Origin: Microbacterium sp. TNHR37B
GTDB lineage: Bacteria; Actinomycetota; Actinomycetes; Actinomycetales; Microbacteriaceae
Reading direction: 5' to 3'
Length of the DNA: 64,000 bases
Assembly: GCF_001620065.1 (NCBI RefSeq)
Contig: NZ_LQGV01000001.1
Coordinates: forward strand, 682,001-746,000
The translations under genes and the position numbers were made by a program. The notes below the pieces were generated by a model. The model was not told the DNA's origin, did no database searches, and saw nothing but the letters and a program-made list of their open reading frames with translations. Shown in pieces: positions 29,441 to 39,464 of the stretch (the stretch's first letter is position 1; each line of letters opens with the position of its first letter).

Positions 29441-31159
29441 CTATCCCGTCGTCGCGCCCTCCGCAGCGGAGCGCACGAGCTTCGAGTATTTGGCCAGGAC
29501 GCCACGGGTATAGCGCGGAGGAAGGGGCTCCCAGCCTTCGCGGCGGGAGCTCAGCTCAGCCTCGTCGACGAGTAGGTCGAGAGTGCGAGCCGCGATATCG
29601 ACCCGTATCAGATCACCATCGCGCACGAAGGCGATGGGACCAGCGTCCACCGCTTCGGGTGCTATGTGGCCGATGCACAGGCCGGTTGTGCCGCCTGAGA
29701 ATCGTCCGTCCGTCAAGAGTAGTACATCTTTTCCGAGCCCCGCGCCCTTGATGGCCGCGGTGATCGCGAGCATCTCGCGCATGCCCGGGCCGCCCTTGGG
29801 GCCCTCGTAGCGGATGACGACGACGCTGCCCGCCTCGATCTCGCCCGCCGCGAGTGCGTCGATCGCGCCGCGCTCCCGCTCGAAGACGCGGGCCGGGCCC
29901 TCGAAGACGGCGGCGTCGAAGCCGGCGGTCTTCACGACCGCCCCTTCCGGCGCCAGCGAGCCGTGCAGGATCGTGAGGCCGCCGGTGGCATGGATCGGGT
30001 TGTCGAAGGTGTGGATGACGGTGCCGTCGATGGGGTCGGGATCGAGATCGGCCAGGTTCTCGGCGAGGGTCTTGCCGGTCACGGTGAGCGCGTCGCCGTG
30101 GAGCAGTCCCTCGTCGAGCATCGCCTTCATGATCACGGGGATGCCGCCGTGACGGTCGACGTCGTTCATGACGTACTTGCCGAACGGCTTCATGTCCGCG
30201 ACGTGGGGAACCTTGTCGCCGATGCGGTTGAAGTCGTGGAGGCTGAGGTCGACGTCGGCCTCCCGGGCGATGGCGAGCAGGTGCAGCACGACGTTCGTCG
30301 AACCACCGAGGGCCATCGCGAGGGCGATCGCGTTCTCGAAGGCCTCCTTGGTGAGGATGTCGCGGGTGGTGATGCCCTGACGGAGGAGGTTCACGACGGC
30401 CTCGCCCGAGCGGTGGGCGAAGTAGTCGCGTCGGCGGTCGGCGGAGGGCGGCGCAGCCGACCCCGGAAGGCTGAGGCCGAGGGCCTCGGCGACGGACGCC
30501 ATGGTGTTCGCGGTGTACATGCCGCCACACGCGCCCTCGCCCGGTGCGATCGCGCATTCGATGCGCTTCAGGTCGGCCTCGCTCATCTTCCCGGCCAGGC
30601 ACGCCCCGACCGCCTCGAAGGAGTCGATGATGGTGACGTCCTTCTCGGTTCCGTCGGAGAGCTTGACCCATCCGGGCGCGATCGATCCGGCGTAGAGGAA
30701 GACGCTCGACAGATCCAGGCGTGCAGAGGCCATCAGCATGCCGGGAATCGACTTGTCGCACCCGGCGAGCAGCACGGTGCCGTCGAGGCGTTCGGCCATG
30801 ACCACCGTCTCGACCGAGTCGGCGATGACCTCCCGACTGACGAGGGAGAAGTGCATGCCCTCGTGCCCCATCGAGATGCCGTCGGACACCGAGATCGTGC
30901 CGAACTGGAGCGGATAGCCGCCGCCGGCGTGGACGCCTTCCTTGGCGCCTTGAGCCAGTCGGTCCAGGCTCAGGTTGCAGGGGGTGATCTCGTTCCAGCT
31001 CGAGGCGATTCCGATCTGGGGCTTGTCCCAGTCCTCGTCGCCCATGCCGACGGCCCGGAGCATGCCCCGGGAGGTCGTCGCCTCGATGCCGTCGGTGACG
31101 ACGCGGCTGCGGGGCTTGATGTCGATGGAGTTCTCGGGTGATGATGCGGGCGAAGGCAT
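29441..31159 (-). CDS. ilvD: dihydroxy-acid dehydratase
   Basis: A 572-residue IlvD/Edd-family dehydratase that converts dihydroxy acids to 2-keto acids for valine and isoleucine. The [Fe-S]-binding cysteines lie in [11 protein letters not shown] (about 125) and [15 protein letters not shown] (about 205). [21 protein letters not shown] is the C-terminal signature. It heads the ilv block 9 bp after otsB on the same strand. Confidence 0.95.
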   Translation of the reverse strand: MPSPASSPENSIDIKPRSRVVTDGIEATTSRGMLRAVGMGDEDWDKPQIGIASSWNEITPCNLSLDRLAQGAKEGVHAGGGYPLQFGTISVSDGISMGHEGMHFSLVSREVIADSVETVVMAERLDGTVLLAGCDKSIPGMLMASARLDLSSVFLYAGSIAPGWVKLSDGTEKDVTIIDSFEAVGACLAGKMSEADLKRIECAIAPGEGACGGMYTANTMASVAEALGLSLPGSAAPPSADRRRDYFAHRSGEAVVNLLRQGITTRDILTKEAFENAIALAMALGGSTNVVLHLLAIAREADVDLSLHDFNRIGDKVPHVADMKPFGKYVMNDVDRHGGIPVIMKAMLDEGLLHGDALTVTGKTLAENLADLDPDPIDGTVIHTFDNPIHATGGLTILHGSLAPEGAVVKTAGFDAAVFEGPARVFERERGAIDALAAGEIEAGSVVVIRYEGPKGGPGMREMLAITAAIKGAGLGKDVLLLTDGRFSGGTTGLCIGHIAPEAVDAGPIAFVRDGDLIRVDIAARTLDLLVDEAELSSRREGWEPLPPRYTRGVLAKYSKLVRSAAEGATTG

Positions 31160-31168
31160 TCTCGAAGT

Positions 31169-31942
31169 CTATTCCCGCGCGGCGCTGCGCCGGTGCGCCA
31201 CCTCACGCAGGAGCACGGCGAGTTCGTCGATCGAGGCGACGCGCAGGCGGGCGGCGGTCTCCCCGGGCCCCACCCTGATCCCGAGGTCGTCGGGGCCGAG
31301 CGAACGGATCGCGTCCTCGTCGGTGACGTCGTCGCCCGCGAACAGCACGGCCGTGGCCCCCGTCGCCTCTCGGAGACGGGCGACCGCGTCGTCCTTCCCC
31401 TCGTCGCGGAAGGCGAACTCCGTGATGGAGTGCCCCACCCGCCGGCGCCAGTGCGGAGCGCGCTCCGCCATGAGCGCGTCGATGCGCTCGTGCACCTCGG
31501 CGGCCCGCTCGGGGGCGACAAGGCGGGAGTGGACACCGAATCCGACGGCCTTCGGCTCGATCCACGCCCCATCGATGTCGGCGGCGATCTCCTCCGCCGC
31601 CGCACGCAGCTCGTCACGGAGCCCCGACTCGTCGGCGCCCGTGCGGGACGCTGCGGCCGGCGCCGACCGCAGACGCTCCGGCCACCAGAACTCGGCGCCG
31701 TGCGATCCCGCCAGCGCGATCGACGAGGCATCGTCGTGCTCGGCGATCACCCGGAGATCGGCGAGGCTCCGCCCCGACACGAAAGCCACCGTCGTCTGCG
31801 GCGTCGCCGCGAGCGCGTCGATGGCGGCCGCCGTCGTTGGCGCCATGCGCGCCTCGATCGGGACGTCCACGAGCGGGGCGAGGGTGCCGTCGAAGTCGAG
31901 CGCGACGAGGAGCTCGCGGGTGTGGATGAGTCCGTCGAGCAT
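31169..31942 (-). CDS. otsB: trehalose-6-phosphate phosphatase
   Basis: A 257-residue HAD-superfamily phosphatase. The catalytic motif LVALDFDGTLAPLVD (nucleophile Asp, residues about 11-25), FVSGRS (motif II) and LFAGDDVTDEDAI (motif IV) are all present, with a KAVGFGVHSR cap segment. It dephosphorylates the OtsA product to trehalose. The ATG overlaps the otsA TGA by 1 nt. Confidence 0.93.
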   Translation of the reverse strand: MLDGLIHTRELLVALDFDGTLAPLVDVPIEARMAPTTAAAIDALAATPQTTVAFVSGRSLADLRVIAEHDDASSIALAGSHGAEFWWPERLRSAPAAASRTGADESGLRDELRAAAEEIAADIDGAWIEPKAVGFGVHSRLVAPERAAEVHERIDALMAERAPHWRRRVGHSITEFAFRDEGKDDAVARLREATGATAVLFAGDDVTDEDAIRSLGPDDLGIRVGPGETAARLRVASIDELAVLLREVAHRRSAARE

Positions 31943-33360
31943 CACGAGCGCGCCTCGTGGACCCGGCGCAGGTCGTCGAGGAACCGACGCGACCACGCCG
32001 CCACGTCGTTGTCACGCACGCGCCGGCGGAGCGCTCGCATCCGCCGGCGCTGCTCGTCGATCGGCATCTCCACAGCGGCCATGATCGCTTCCTTGAGCCC
32101 TTCGATATCGTGCGGGTTCACCCGCACCGCCTGGGTCAGCTCGTCCGCGGCACCGGCGAACTCGCTCAGCACGAGAACGCCGCGGCCGTCCACGCGACTG
32201 GCCACGTACTCCTTGGCGACGAGGTTCATGCCGTCGCGCAAGGCCGTGACGAGCATCGCGTCAGCCGCCAGGTACAGCGCGACCATCTCCTCCCGCGGAT
32301 AGGAGTGATGGAGGTAGAGCACGGGCGTGAACCCGACGGTGCCGTGGTCTCCGTTGATGCGCCCCACCGACAGCTCGATCTCGTCACGCAACTGCATGTA
32401 CGCCGCCACACGTTCCCGGCTGGGACTGGCGACCTGCACGAGAGTGGCATCGCCGACGGCGAAGCGGCCGTCTTCGAACAGCTCCCCCACCGCCTTGAGC
32501 CGGTGCCGGATGCCCTTGGTGTAGTCGAGTCGGTCCACGCCGAGGAGGACGTAGCGCGGGTCGCCGAGCTCCGCCCGGATCTCCGCGGCACGCGCCTGGA
32601 TGTCGGGGCGGCGAGCGAGTTCCTCATACGTCTCGGTGTCGATCGAGATCGGATAGGCCCTCGCGACAGCTTGACGGGTGCCCCCACCCTCGACCGGCAC
32701 CTGGATGGAGCCCGCTTTCGTGTCGTAACCGAAGCGACGGCGCACGGCACGCGCGAAGTTACCGGCGTCGGCCACCCGCTGGAACCCGACGACGTCCGCG
32801 CCGAGGAGCCCTTCGAGCACCTGGGCACGCCAGGGAAGCTGCGAGAAGATCCCGTATGCCGGGAAGGGAATGTGGTGGAAGTATCCGATGACGAGGTCGG
32901 GCCGGGATTCCCGGAGCATCCGCGGCACGAGCTGGAGCTGGTAGTCGTGGACCCATACGGTGGCGCCGGGCGCCGCGACCGCTGCAGCCGCCTCGGCGAA
33001 CCGCCGGTTCACGCGCACGTACGCATCCCACCACGCCCGGTGGTAGGTGGGCTCTGCGATCACGTCGTGGTACAACGGCCAGATCGTGTCGTTGGAGAAG
33101 CCCTCGTAGTACTGCGCGACCTCCGCCGCGGACAACGCCACCGGGACCAGATGCACGCCATCGAAGGTGAAGGGATCCACCTCCAGGTCGGCCTGTCCGG
33201 GCCACCCGACCCACGCGCCGCCGCTGCGGCGGACGACCGGCTCGAGGGCGGTGACGAGTCCTCCCGGGGAGCGTCGCCACGGTTCCTCGTCGTCACCCGA
33301 CCTGTCCACGGGGAGTCGGTTGGCGACGACGACGAACTCGGCGGCGGGGGCGCTGGTCAC
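31942..33360 (-). CDS. otsA: alpha,alpha-trehalose-6-phosphate synthase
   Basis: A GT20 glycosyltransferase of about 472 residues that makes trehalose-6-phosphate from UDP-glucose and glucose-6-phosphate. It shows VVVANRLPVDR at the N terminus, TVWVHDYQLQLVPRMLRESRPDLVIGYFHHIPFPAYGIF near 150, VDRLDYTKGIRHRL near 265 and DGMNLVAKEYVA near 370. I place the start at the GTG at 33360, which has AGAGAGG 6 nt upstream. An ATG 13 codons earlier has no such site. Confidence 0.93.
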   Translation of the reverse strand: MTSAPAAEFVVVANRLPVDRSGDDEEPWRRSPGGLVTALEPVVRRSGGAWVGWPGQADLEVDPFTFDGVHLVPVALSAAEVAQYYEGFSNDTIWPLYHDVIAEPTYHRAWWDAYVRVNRRFAEAAAAVAAPGATVWVHDYQLQLVPRMLRESRPDLVIGYFHHIPFPAYGIFSQLPWRAQVLEGLLGADVVGFQRVADAGNFARAVRRRFGYDTKAGSIQVPVEGGGTRQAVARAYPISIDTETYEELARRPDIQARAAEIRAELGDPRYVLLGVDRLDYTKGIRHRLKAVGELFEDGRFAVGDATLVQVASPSRERVAAYMQLRDEIELSVGRINGDHGTVGFTPVLYLHHSYPREEMVALYLAADAMLVTALRDGMNLVAKEYVASRVDGRGVLVLSEFAGAADELTQAVRVNPHDIEGLKEAIMAAVEMPIDEQRRRMRALRRRVRDNDVAAWSRRFLDDLRRVHEARS

Positions 33361-33449
33361 GAAAAGCCTCTCTCCAGGTGTGTCTAGCCAGGCTAACAAC
33401 GCGATGGCAACCCCCTGCCGCTCCTTGCCGCGGACGGTAGCGTGGTGGT

Positions 33450-33704
33450 ATGCGCAAGTACGTGTTCGGCACCGGAATCATCTCTGCGATCACCAGCGGA
33501 CTGACCCTGTTGCGCGCCGCCCGCGACGACACGCCGTTCAGCTGGCGCACCGCCCTCGCATGGCTCAACTGGGCGATCACGCTCGCCCTGGCGATCGGAG
33601 CGATCGTCGACACGCGTCGTGCGTCACGGGGTGGGCTCGTGGCCCCGGACTCCCCCGTCGCGGGGCGCGAGCAGAAGCTGCTCTCGCGGCGACTGCGCGA
33701 CTGA
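33450..33704 (+). CDS. small membrane protein, unknown function
   Basis: An 84-residue protein with one or two hydrophobic segments (YVFGTGIISAITSGLTLL and TALAWLNWAITLALAIGAIV) and a charged C-terminal tail (GREQKLLSRRLRD). I recognise no family. It is a lone gene divergent from otsA. Confidence 0.6.
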   Translation: MRKYVFGTGIISAITSGLTLLRAARDDTPFSWRTALAWLNWAITLALAIGAIVDTRRASRGGLVAPDSPVAGREQKLLSRRLRD

Positions 33705-33760
33705 CCCTGGAAGTCCCGACTATCCGGGGGCGGAGAAGACCTCGACCCTCGAGGGTCTCG

Positions 33761-33883
33761 TCAGGACCTGGCGCACGTGCAGCGATCGGCGGTCGCGACA
33801 CCGGCCAGTGCCTGATCGACGTGCTCGCCGCAACCGGCCCAGGTCGTCTTGCCGCAGCTCTGGCAGCTCACGGGGTAACACAC
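33761..33883 (-). CDS. cysteine-rich mini-protein, probable zinc-binding
   Basis: A 40-residue reading frame from a GTG at 33883, with AGAGGA 9 nt upstream. A GTG at 33892 would add three residues but would touch the site. It encodes MCYPVSCQSCGKTTWAGCGE... and ends ...ATADRCTCARS. Six Cys and one His occur in the pattern C-x4-C-x2-C-x6-C...H...C-x-C, which suggests a small zinc knuckle. Short proteins of this pattern (CGKTTWAGCG) are widespread in actinobacteria with no known role. Confidence 0.65.
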   Translation of the reverse strand: MCYPVSCQSCGKTTWAGCGEHVDQALAGVATADRCTCARS

Positions 33884-33940
33884 GGATGGCACTCCTCTGT
33901 CTCGTCGGAGAAAGCCTAAGCCCGGCTGAGCGCGCCCGGG

Positions 33941-35137
33941 TCACGCGCGGAGGATCAGCGCCTCTCCCTGCCCGCCACCGCCGCAGAGCCCCACGGCGGC
34001 GACACCTCCACCCCGGCGCTGCAGCGCGTGCACGACGTGGACGACGAGTCGGCATCCGGACGCCCCGATCGGGTGGCCGATCGCGATACCGCCTCCATCG
34101 GGATTCACGACCGCCTCGGAGATGCCGAGAACCTCGCGCGACCGGACGACGACCGACCCGAACGCCTCATTGATCTCAATGAGATCCAGTTCCTCCGCGC
34201 GGAGGCCCTCCTTGGTGAGAGCCCGCTGGATCGCCCGCGCCGGCTGTTCATGGAGGGAGTTGTCGGGTCCGGCCACCTGACCAGAAGCGCCCACCGTGGC
34301 CAGCACCGGCCAGCCGCGGTCATCCGCATGGGCACGCGTGGTGAGGACGACCGCCGCCGCGCCATCGGAGATCTGCGAGGCGTTGCCCGCGGTGATCGAT
34401 CCGTCGGACGCGAAGGCGGGCCGGAGGGCCGCGAGGCTCTCGACCGTCGTCTCGGGGCGCACTCCTTCGTCGCGATCGACGGTGACCGGTTCCCCACGTC
34501 GCCGCGGAACCGTCACCGGCACGATCTCCCCGTAGAAAAGGCCGCCCGCCTGGGCAGCGGCGGCACGCTGATGCGAGAGCGCCGCCACTCGGTCCTGCTC
34601 CTCTCGCGTCACCCCGAAACGTGCGTTGGCCCGCTCGGTGGAGGCGCCCATGCTCTCGTGGTCGTACGCGTCGGTGAGGCCGTCGTATGCGAGATGGTCC
34701 AGCATCTCGACCGACCCATAGGCCCACCCGTCGCGAGAGCCCATGAGGAGGTGGGGCGCTCGCGTCATCGACTCCATTCCTCCCGCCACCACGACCGTCG
34801 CATCGCCGACGGCGATCATCCGCGCCGCATCGATCACCGCCGTCAAGCCTGACAGACAGACCTTGTTCACCGAGGACGACGGCACCTCCCAGCCGATCCC
34901 CGCCAGGCGCGCCGCCTGCCGCGCCGCGTTCTGGCCCGTACCGGCGGGCAGGACGTGGCCCATCACGACGGCATCGACGGCGTCGACGGGTACGCCTCCC
35001 TGCGCGAGCGCTCCGGCGATGGCGGCACCACCCAGCTCGGGTGCCGTCAACCCCGCGAGCTGCCCCTTCATCCTTCCCTGCGGCGTGCGGGCGGCTGCGA
35101 CGATCACGATGTCGCTGGTGACGATGTCTCCGGTCAT
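33941..35137 (-). CDS. acetyl-CoA C-acyltransferase (thiolase)
   Basis: A 398-residue thiolase. The nucleophile Cys lies in VNKVCLSGL (near residue 90). [13 protein letters not shown] carries the active-site His near 350, and [14 protein letters not shown] the second Cys near 385. Together with the CoA-transferase genes, which it overlaps by 4 bp, it could finish beta-ketoadipate degradation (PcaF) or use acetoacetate. The sequence alone does not decide. No other aromatic-pathway genes are in the window. Confidence 0.88.
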   Translation of the reverse strand: MTGDIVTSDIVIVAAARTPQGRMKGQLAGLTAPELGGAAIAGALAQGGVPVDAVDAVVMGHVLPAGTGQNAARQAARLAGIGWEVPSSSVNKVCLSGLTAVIDAARMIAVGDATVVVAGGMESMTRAPHLLMGSRDGWAYGSVEMLDHLAYDGLTDAYDHESMGASTERANARFGVTREEQDRVAALSHQRAAAAQAGGLFYGEIVPVTVPRRRGEPVTVDRDEGVRPETTVESLAALRPAFASDGSITAGNASQISDGAAAVVLTTRAHADDRGWPVLATVGASGQVAGPDNSLHEQPARAIQRALTKEGLRAEELDLIEINEAFGSVVVRSREVLGISEAVVNPDGGGIAIGHPIGASGCRLVVHVVHALQRRGGGVAAVGLCGGGGQGEALILRA

Positions 35138-35784
35138 CGGGCGGGCTCCTCTCGAGCGTCGATCAGGGGTGGCTCCGTGGCGGCGCGTACCTCGTCGATG
35201 GTCACACCCGGCGCCGTCTCGATCAGTACGAGGCCGTCGAGACGGACGTCGATCACCGCCAGGTCGGTGATGATCCGATCGACCACCCGACGACCCGTGA
35301 GCGGCAAGGAACACGTGTCGACGATCTTCGCACTGCCGTCTCGAGCAACGTGCTCCATCACGACGATGACCCGCTCGGCGCCATGGACGAGATCCATCGC
35401 CCCGCCGGGTCCCTTCACCATCTTTCCGGGGATCATCCAGTTGGCCAGGTCCCCCTCCCGCGACACCTGCATCGCACCGAGGATCGCCGCGTCGATCTTG
35501 CCCCCGCGGATCATCCCGAAGCTCGTCGCCGAGTCGAAGAAGGACGCGCCCGGCCGCACCGTGACAGTCTCCTTCCCCGCGTTGATGAGATCCGGGTCCA
35601 CGTCGGCCTCCACGGGGTAGGGCCCGACGCCGAGAATGCCGTTCTCGGACTGGAGGACGACCGTCACGCCGGGCGGCACGTAGGCGGGCACGAGGGTGGG
35701 GAGTCCGATGCCGAGGTTCACGTAGGACCCGTCCGCCAGCTCTCGCGCGGCACGGGCAGCCATCTGCTCTCGGGACAGCGGCAT
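35134..35784 (-). CDS. 3-oxoacid/3-oxoadipate CoA-transferase subunit B
   Basis: A 216-residue beta subunit of a family I CoA-transferase. [14 protein letters not shown] contains the catalytic glutamate (near residue 48), and [26 protein letters not shown] is strongly conserved. It transfers CoA from succinyl-CoA to a 3-oxo acid. Stop-to-start spacing with subunit A is one base. SCOT and PcaJ types are not separable here. Confidence 0.88.
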   Translation of the reverse strand: MPLSREQMAARAARELADGSYVNLGIGLPTLVPAYVPPGVTVVLQSENGILGVGPYPVEADVDPDLINAGKETVTVRPGASFFDSATSFGMIRGGKIDAAILGAMQVSREGDLANWMIPGKMVKGPGGAMDLVHGAERVIVVMEHVARDGSAKIVDTCSLPLTGRRVVDRIITDLAVIDVRLDGLVLIETAPGVTIDEVRAATEPPLIDAREEPAR

Positions 35785-35785
35785 G

Positions 35786-36559
35786 TCAGTGGCCCCTCTC
35801 CTCGCGGACGGTGCGCCGTTCGATGCGCTTGTCGACATCGGCACCTACCTCGACCACGCGGTGGACGTACACGCCGGGGAGATGGACCTCGTCCGGATCG
35901 ATCTCCCCCGCGGGAACGAGCCGCTCGACCTGGGCGATGCAGATCCGCCCGGCCATCGCCGCGAGGGGGTTGAAGTTGCGGGCCGCGCGATGGAACACGA
36001 GATTGCCGTGGGTGTCTCCGATCGCCGCGTGCACGAGGGCGAAGTCGGTGACGATCGCCTCCTCCAAGACATACTCCGCGTGCTTCCCCCCGACGGTGAA
36101 GGATCGGACATCTTTCGGCGTGGAGGCCAGCGCCACACCCCCCGCACCGTCGTACCGTTGCGGAAGTCCGCCCTCGGCGACCTGCGTGCCGATACCGGTC
36201 TGGGTGTAGAACGCCGCGATCCCCGCCCCTCCGGCGCGGAGCTTCTCGGCCAGCGTCCCCTGGGGCGTCAGCTCGAGCTCCAGCTCGCCGGAGAGGAACT
36301 GGCGCTCGAACTCCCGGTTCTCGCCCACGTACGACGAGGTCATCTTCCGGATCCGTCCCGCCGACAGGAGGATGCCGAGACCCCAGTCGTCCACACCGCA
36401 GTTGTTGCTCACCACGTGGAGCGAGTGGGTACCCCGGGCATACACGGCACGGATCAACTCCATCGGGTTTCCCGAGAGGCCGAAACCTCCGACCGCGAGC
36501 GACGCACCGTCACCGATGTCGGCCACCGCCTCCGCGGCCGAAACCACTGTCTTGTCCAC
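35786..36559 (-). CDS. 3-oxoacid/3-oxoadipate CoA-transferase subunit A
   Basis: An alpha subunit of about 257 residues: [31 protein letters not shown] at the N terminus and [16 protein letters not shown] near 60, both characteristic. Starts are possible at the GTG at 36559 (MDKTVV, matching the family N terminus), the GTG at 36568 (AGGA 7 nt before it) and the TTG at 36583. It is divergent from the IclR gene, which probably controls it. Confidence 0.87.
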   Translation of the reverse strand: MDKTVVSAAEAVADIGDGASLAVGGFGLSGNPMELIRAVYARGTHSLHVVSNNCGVDDWGLGILLSAGRIRKMTSSYVGENREFERQFLSGELELELTPQGTLAEKLRAGGAGIAAFYTQTGIGTQVAEGGLPQRYDGAGGVALASTPKDVRSFTVGGKHAEYVLEEAIVTDFALVHAAIGDTHGNLVFHRAARNFNPLAAMAGRICIAQVERLVPAGEIDPDEVHLPGVYVHRVVEVGADVDKRIERRTVREERGH

Positions 36560-36658
36560 CGTGCACACCCTCGTGTCCTGCAACCGCGTCGACCCCTCTG
36601 CCCCCGCGCTACCTCCACCTTCACCCCGCCGATGGCTCGGGGCAAGGAGGTGCTTGCG

Positions 36659-36689
36659 ATGTGGACGGACTCGCTCGTAGTGTCCACAT
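36659..36689. promoter_or_regulatory. inverted repeat overlapping the IclR gene start
   Basis: ATGTGGAC (36659-36666) and GTCCACAT (36682-36689) form a perfect 8-bp inverted repeat with 15 bp between. It overlaps a TTGCGA (36654) / TAGTGT (36678) promoter-like pair and the candidate ATGs of the regulator. It is a likely IclR dimer site for autoregulation and for the divergent CoA-transferase operon. Confidence 0.6.
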
Positions 36690-36690
36690 G

Positions 36691-37506
36691 ATGGAACACC
36701 CCACCGACTCTCCCGCCTCCCGGCGGGGCACAGCGGTGCCCGGCGCCCAAGCGATCGCTCGCGCCGCGCGCCTGCTCCGACTGGTGTCGGCCGCCGGCCC
36801 CGGGGGCCGCGCCGTCAGCGACCTCGCGCGCGAGGCAGACCTCTCCCGCTCTACGGCCCACCGCCTCCTGACGGCGCTACGCGCGGAGGGGCTCGTCGAC
36901 CAAGACGAGCGGACCGCGCACTGGCTGCCCGGGCCAGAGTTGTTCCTGATGGGATCCGCCGCCGCGCCGCGCTACGACATCTCCGGCATCGCGGGCGACA
37001 TCGTCCGCTCGCTGGCCGTGACGACCGAAGAGAGCGCGTTCCTGTCGGTGCGGCGCGGCGACGAGACGGTGTGCGTCCTCCGCGAGGAAGGCGCGTTCCC
37101 CATCCGCTCGTTCGTGCTCAGCGAAGGCGTGCGCTTTCCGCTCGGCGTCGCGTCGGCCGGGTTGGCGATCCTCTCGTTCGTCCCTCCGGACGAGGCAGAG
37201 GGCTACCTCGCACGGCATCCGGAACTGGGACAGACGTGGGGAGCGTCCCACGATGCGGAGCGTTTGCGCGCACGGTTGGCCGAGACCCGAGACCGCGGCT
37301 ACGCCGTGAACCCCGGCCTCGTCGTCGAGGGATCATGGGGAATCGCGGCGGCGGTGTTCGATCCGCTGGGCCGGCCGGAGTGGGCACTGAGCCTCACGGG
37401 CGTCGAGTTCCGGTTCGGACCCGACCGGCTACCCGCGCTGGGACGATCCCTCCTCGCTCACGCCCACCAGCTCACGACGCGGCTGCAGTCGATGCGGAGA
37501 CCGTGA
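36691..37506 (+). CDS. IclR family transcriptional regulator
   Basis: A regulator of about 271 residues. It has an N-terminal winged helix (RAARLLRLVSAAGPGGRAVSDLAREADLSRSTAHRLLTAL) and a C-terminal IclR effector domain (ESAFLSVRRGDETVCVLRE, FVLSEGVRFPLGVASAGLAIL, RGYAVNPG). IclR proteins often control aromatic-acid and oxoacid pathways. Placement next to the thiolase/CoA-transferase genes suggests a PcaR-like role. The ATG at 36691 (or 36688) may be leaderless. The GTG at 36661 is less likely because it lies within the promoter. Confidence 0.87.
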   Translation: MEHPTDSPASRRGTAVPGAQAIARAARLLRLVSAAGPGGRAVSDLAREADLSRSTAHRLLTALRAEGLVDQDERTAHWLPGPELFLMGSAAAPRYDISGIAGDIVRSLAVTTEESAFLSVRRGDETVCVLREEGAFPIRSFVLSEGVRFPLGVASAGLAILSFVPPDEAEGYLARHPELGQTWGASHDAERLRARLAETRDRGYAVNPGLVVEGSWGIAAAVFDPLGRPEWALSLTGVEFRFGPDRLPALGRSLLAHAHQLTTRLQSMRRP

Positions 37507-37539
37507 ACCCGGAGGTCGTGAGGACACGATCCGATGTAC

Positions 37540-37565
37540 ATACCGTAGTTATATACTGGCGGTAT
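37540..37565. promoter_or_regulatory. probable MarR operator
   Basis: ATACCG-14 nt-CGGTAT, an inverted repeat whose right arm runs into the MarR ATG (37564). The centre is AT-rich (TAGTTATATACT) and probably contains the -10. A bound MarR dimer would shut off its own gene and the overlapping MFS gene. Confidence 0.7.
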
Positions 37566-37995
37566 GAATCCAGCCGACGATCTTCTGCGCATCGTGATAG
37601 GGGCCAACGCCCTGACGAGAATCGCATCGACGGAGACCCGCAACGAGGCTCCTGCCGCGCAGTGGCGCACACTCTCGCTCCTGAGGACGCACGGGCCCCA
37701 GCGCGTGGGCGACCTCGCCTCGCTCAGCCGCGTCACGCAGCCCGGCATGACGCGGCTGGTTGGGCAGCTCGCCGAGGAGGGTCTGGTCGCACGATCCAGC
37801 GATCCGGCGGACTCCCGGGCCATCGTGGTTTCGATCACCGACACCGGCGCGCGGGCGCTCGAGGGATGGCTCGACCTCCTGCGCTCGTCGTGGGAGCCGC
37901 GCCTGGCGCAGCTCGACGATGCGGATCGCGCGGCGCTCGCACGAACGGCCGCCCTTCTTGAGCGCGTCGCCGCTCCCCAGGGGGTGGCTCGATGA
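37564..37995 (+). CDS. MarR family transcriptional regulator
   Basis: A 143-residue winged-helix repressor: QWRTLSLLRTHGPQRVGDLASLSRVTQPGMTRLVGQLAEEGLVARSSDPADSRAIVVSITDTG is the complete MarR DNA-binding domain including the wing. It overlaps the following MFS gene (ATGA), so the pair is an autoregulated efflux unit. The ligand is unknown. Confidence 0.92.
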   Translation: MNPADDLLRIVIGANALTRIASTETRNEAPAAQWRTLSLLRTHGPQRVGDLASLSRVTQPGMTRLVGQLAEEGLVARSSDPADSRAIVVSITDTGARALEGWLDLLRSSWEPRLAQLDDADRAALARTAALLERVAAPQGVAR

Positions 37996-39215
37996 GCCGC
38001 GCGGGCAGCAAGGTGTGGTCGCAGCCCCTCCCGGTGTGGGCGGTCGCGTTCGCCAGCGTCGTCGCCTTCATGGGTATCGGACTGGTCGATCCGATCCTCC
38101 CCGCGATCGCGGAATCTCTGGAGGCGACGCCTGTGGAGACCGAGTTGCTCTTCACGAGCTACCTCCTCGTCACCGGCCTCGCGATGCTCGTCACGAGCTG
38201 GATCTCCAGCCGCATCGGCGCGAAGGCGACGATGCTCGCCGGACTCGCACTCATCGGCGGCTTCGCGCTCCTGTGTGCGCTCGCGGGATCCGTCGAGGCG
38301 GTCATCGGCTTCCGCGCGGGCTGGGGGCTCGGGAACGCGCTGTTCATCTCCACGGCACTCGCCACGATCGTGGGGGCCGCCGCCGGCGGCAGCGCGGCAG
38401 CCATCGTCCTCTACGAGGCGGCTCTCGGACTCGGTATCGCGATCGGTCCACTCCTGGGCGGACTCCTCGGTGAACTCAGCTGGCGCGGCCCGTTCTTCGG
38501 TGTCGTCACCCTCATGGTCATCGCGCTGCTCGCCGTGTCGATCCTGCTGCGCTCCCCGTCCGAGCGGCCGCAGCCTCTCCCGCTTCTCGCGCCGCTGCGC
38601 GCCCTCCGGGTTCCGGCGCTCGCGATCCTCGCCCTGGCGGCCCTGTTCTACAACATCGGGTTCTTCATCCTGCTCGCCTTCTCGCCGTTCCCGCTGGGGT
38701 TCGGCGCTCTGGGAATCGGCTTCACGTTCTTCGGATGGGGCGTCGCCCTCGCGGTGACGAGCGTGTGGGGCGCGCCGCTCTTGCTGCGCCACGTGACGAG
38801 GACCACCGCGCTCCTGCTCCTCCTTCCGCTTCTCGCGGTGGACCTCGCAGCGGCCGCACTGTTCTCGGCGACGCCCGCGGGACTGGTCACCTGCATCGTC
38901 GTGGGCGGCCTGTTGCTCGGGTTCGTCAACACGATCCTCACGGAATCGGTCATGGAGGCCACCGATCTCCCGCGGTCCGTGGCGAGTTCCGCCTATTCGG
39001 CCGTGCGATTCCTCGGGGGTGCCGCCGCGCCGCCGCTGGCTGCTGCCCTCTGGCACGCGTTCGGCGCCGCCGTACCGTTCCTCGTCGGAGCCGTCTCGGT
39101 GCTGATCGCTGCCTCGGTGATCCTGCTCGGCCGCGGGCGACTCCGCCACATCGATCGGCGCGAGGCCGACGCGGCGGACGAGGCCGCAGCCATCGTCGCA
39201 GGCGACGCCGCCTGA
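37992..39215 (+). CDS. MFS transporter under MarR control
   Basis: A 407-residue 12-helix major facilitator. GIGLVDPILPAIAESLEATPVETELLFTSYLLVTGLAMLVTSWISSRIGAKATMLAG covers helices 1-2 and the signature loop. It is translationally coupled to the MarR gene. Efflux of a toxic compound sensed by MarR is the likely role. Confidence 0.87.
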   Translation: MSRAGSKVWSQPLPVWAVAFASVVAFMGIGLVDPILPAIAESLEATPVETELLFTSYLLVTGLAMLVTSWISSRIGAKATMLAGLALIGGFALLCALAGSVEAVIGFRAGWGLGNALFISTALATIVGAAAGGSAAAIVLYEAALGLGIAIGPLLGGLLGELSWRGPFFGVVTLMVIALLAVSILLRSPSERPQPLPLLAPLRALRVPALAILALAALFYNIGFFILLAFSPFPLGFGALGIGFTFFGWGVALAVTSVWGAPLLLRHVTRTTALLLLLPLLAVDLAAAALFSATPAGLVTCIVVGGLLLGFVNTILTESVMEATDLPRSVASSAYSAVRFLGGAAAPPLAAALWHAFGAAVPFLVGAVSVLIAASVILLGRGRLRHIDRREADAADEAAAIVAGDAA

Positions 39216-39426
39216 GGGGCCGTCACGACGAGGCCACAACGTGACACAACGGCGGATCCCGGCACGAACACGCCGTCGTCGCCGCGCGGACGGGCGGCGT
39301 GTCCGTCGCCGCGTCCGCCATTGTGCCCGCACAGCGGGCTGTCCCCGGCAGAGTCACCGGGCTGTGTCGTCGCCGCCTCCAAAACGAAGAGCTCCCGGCA
39401 CGTGATCTGCCGAGAGCTCTTCTGTG
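39216..39426. other. host flank left of the prophage, no gene
   Basis: I find no convincing coding sequence in these 211 bp between the MFS stop and the attachment core. Its only structured element is the hairpin at 39386-39422. Confidence 0.7.
39386..39422 (-). terminator. original terminator of tRNA-Lys, displaced by the prophage
   Basis: GAAGAGCTC (39386-39394) pairs with GAGCTCTTC (39414-39422), with an inner CGGCA/TGCCG stem. Read on the minus strand the hairpin is followed by CGTTTTGG. It begins 5 bp past the core that corresponds to the tRNA 3' end. Before phage insertion it would have been the tRNA-Lys terminator. The intact tRNA now lies 15.8 kb away. Confidence 0.8.
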
Positions 39427-39464
39427 GTGCACCCCCTGGGACTCGAACCCAGAACCCACTGATT
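39427..39464. repeat. attachment core, left prophage end
   Basis: 38 bp identical to 55224-55261. It corresponds to tRNA-Lys nucleotides 37-73 plus one base. At the next base (39465) it differs from the intact tRNA (C instead of A), and similarity ends a few bases later. It is the host-side remnant of the tRNA 3' half created by integration, not a functional tRNA. Confidence 0.93.
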
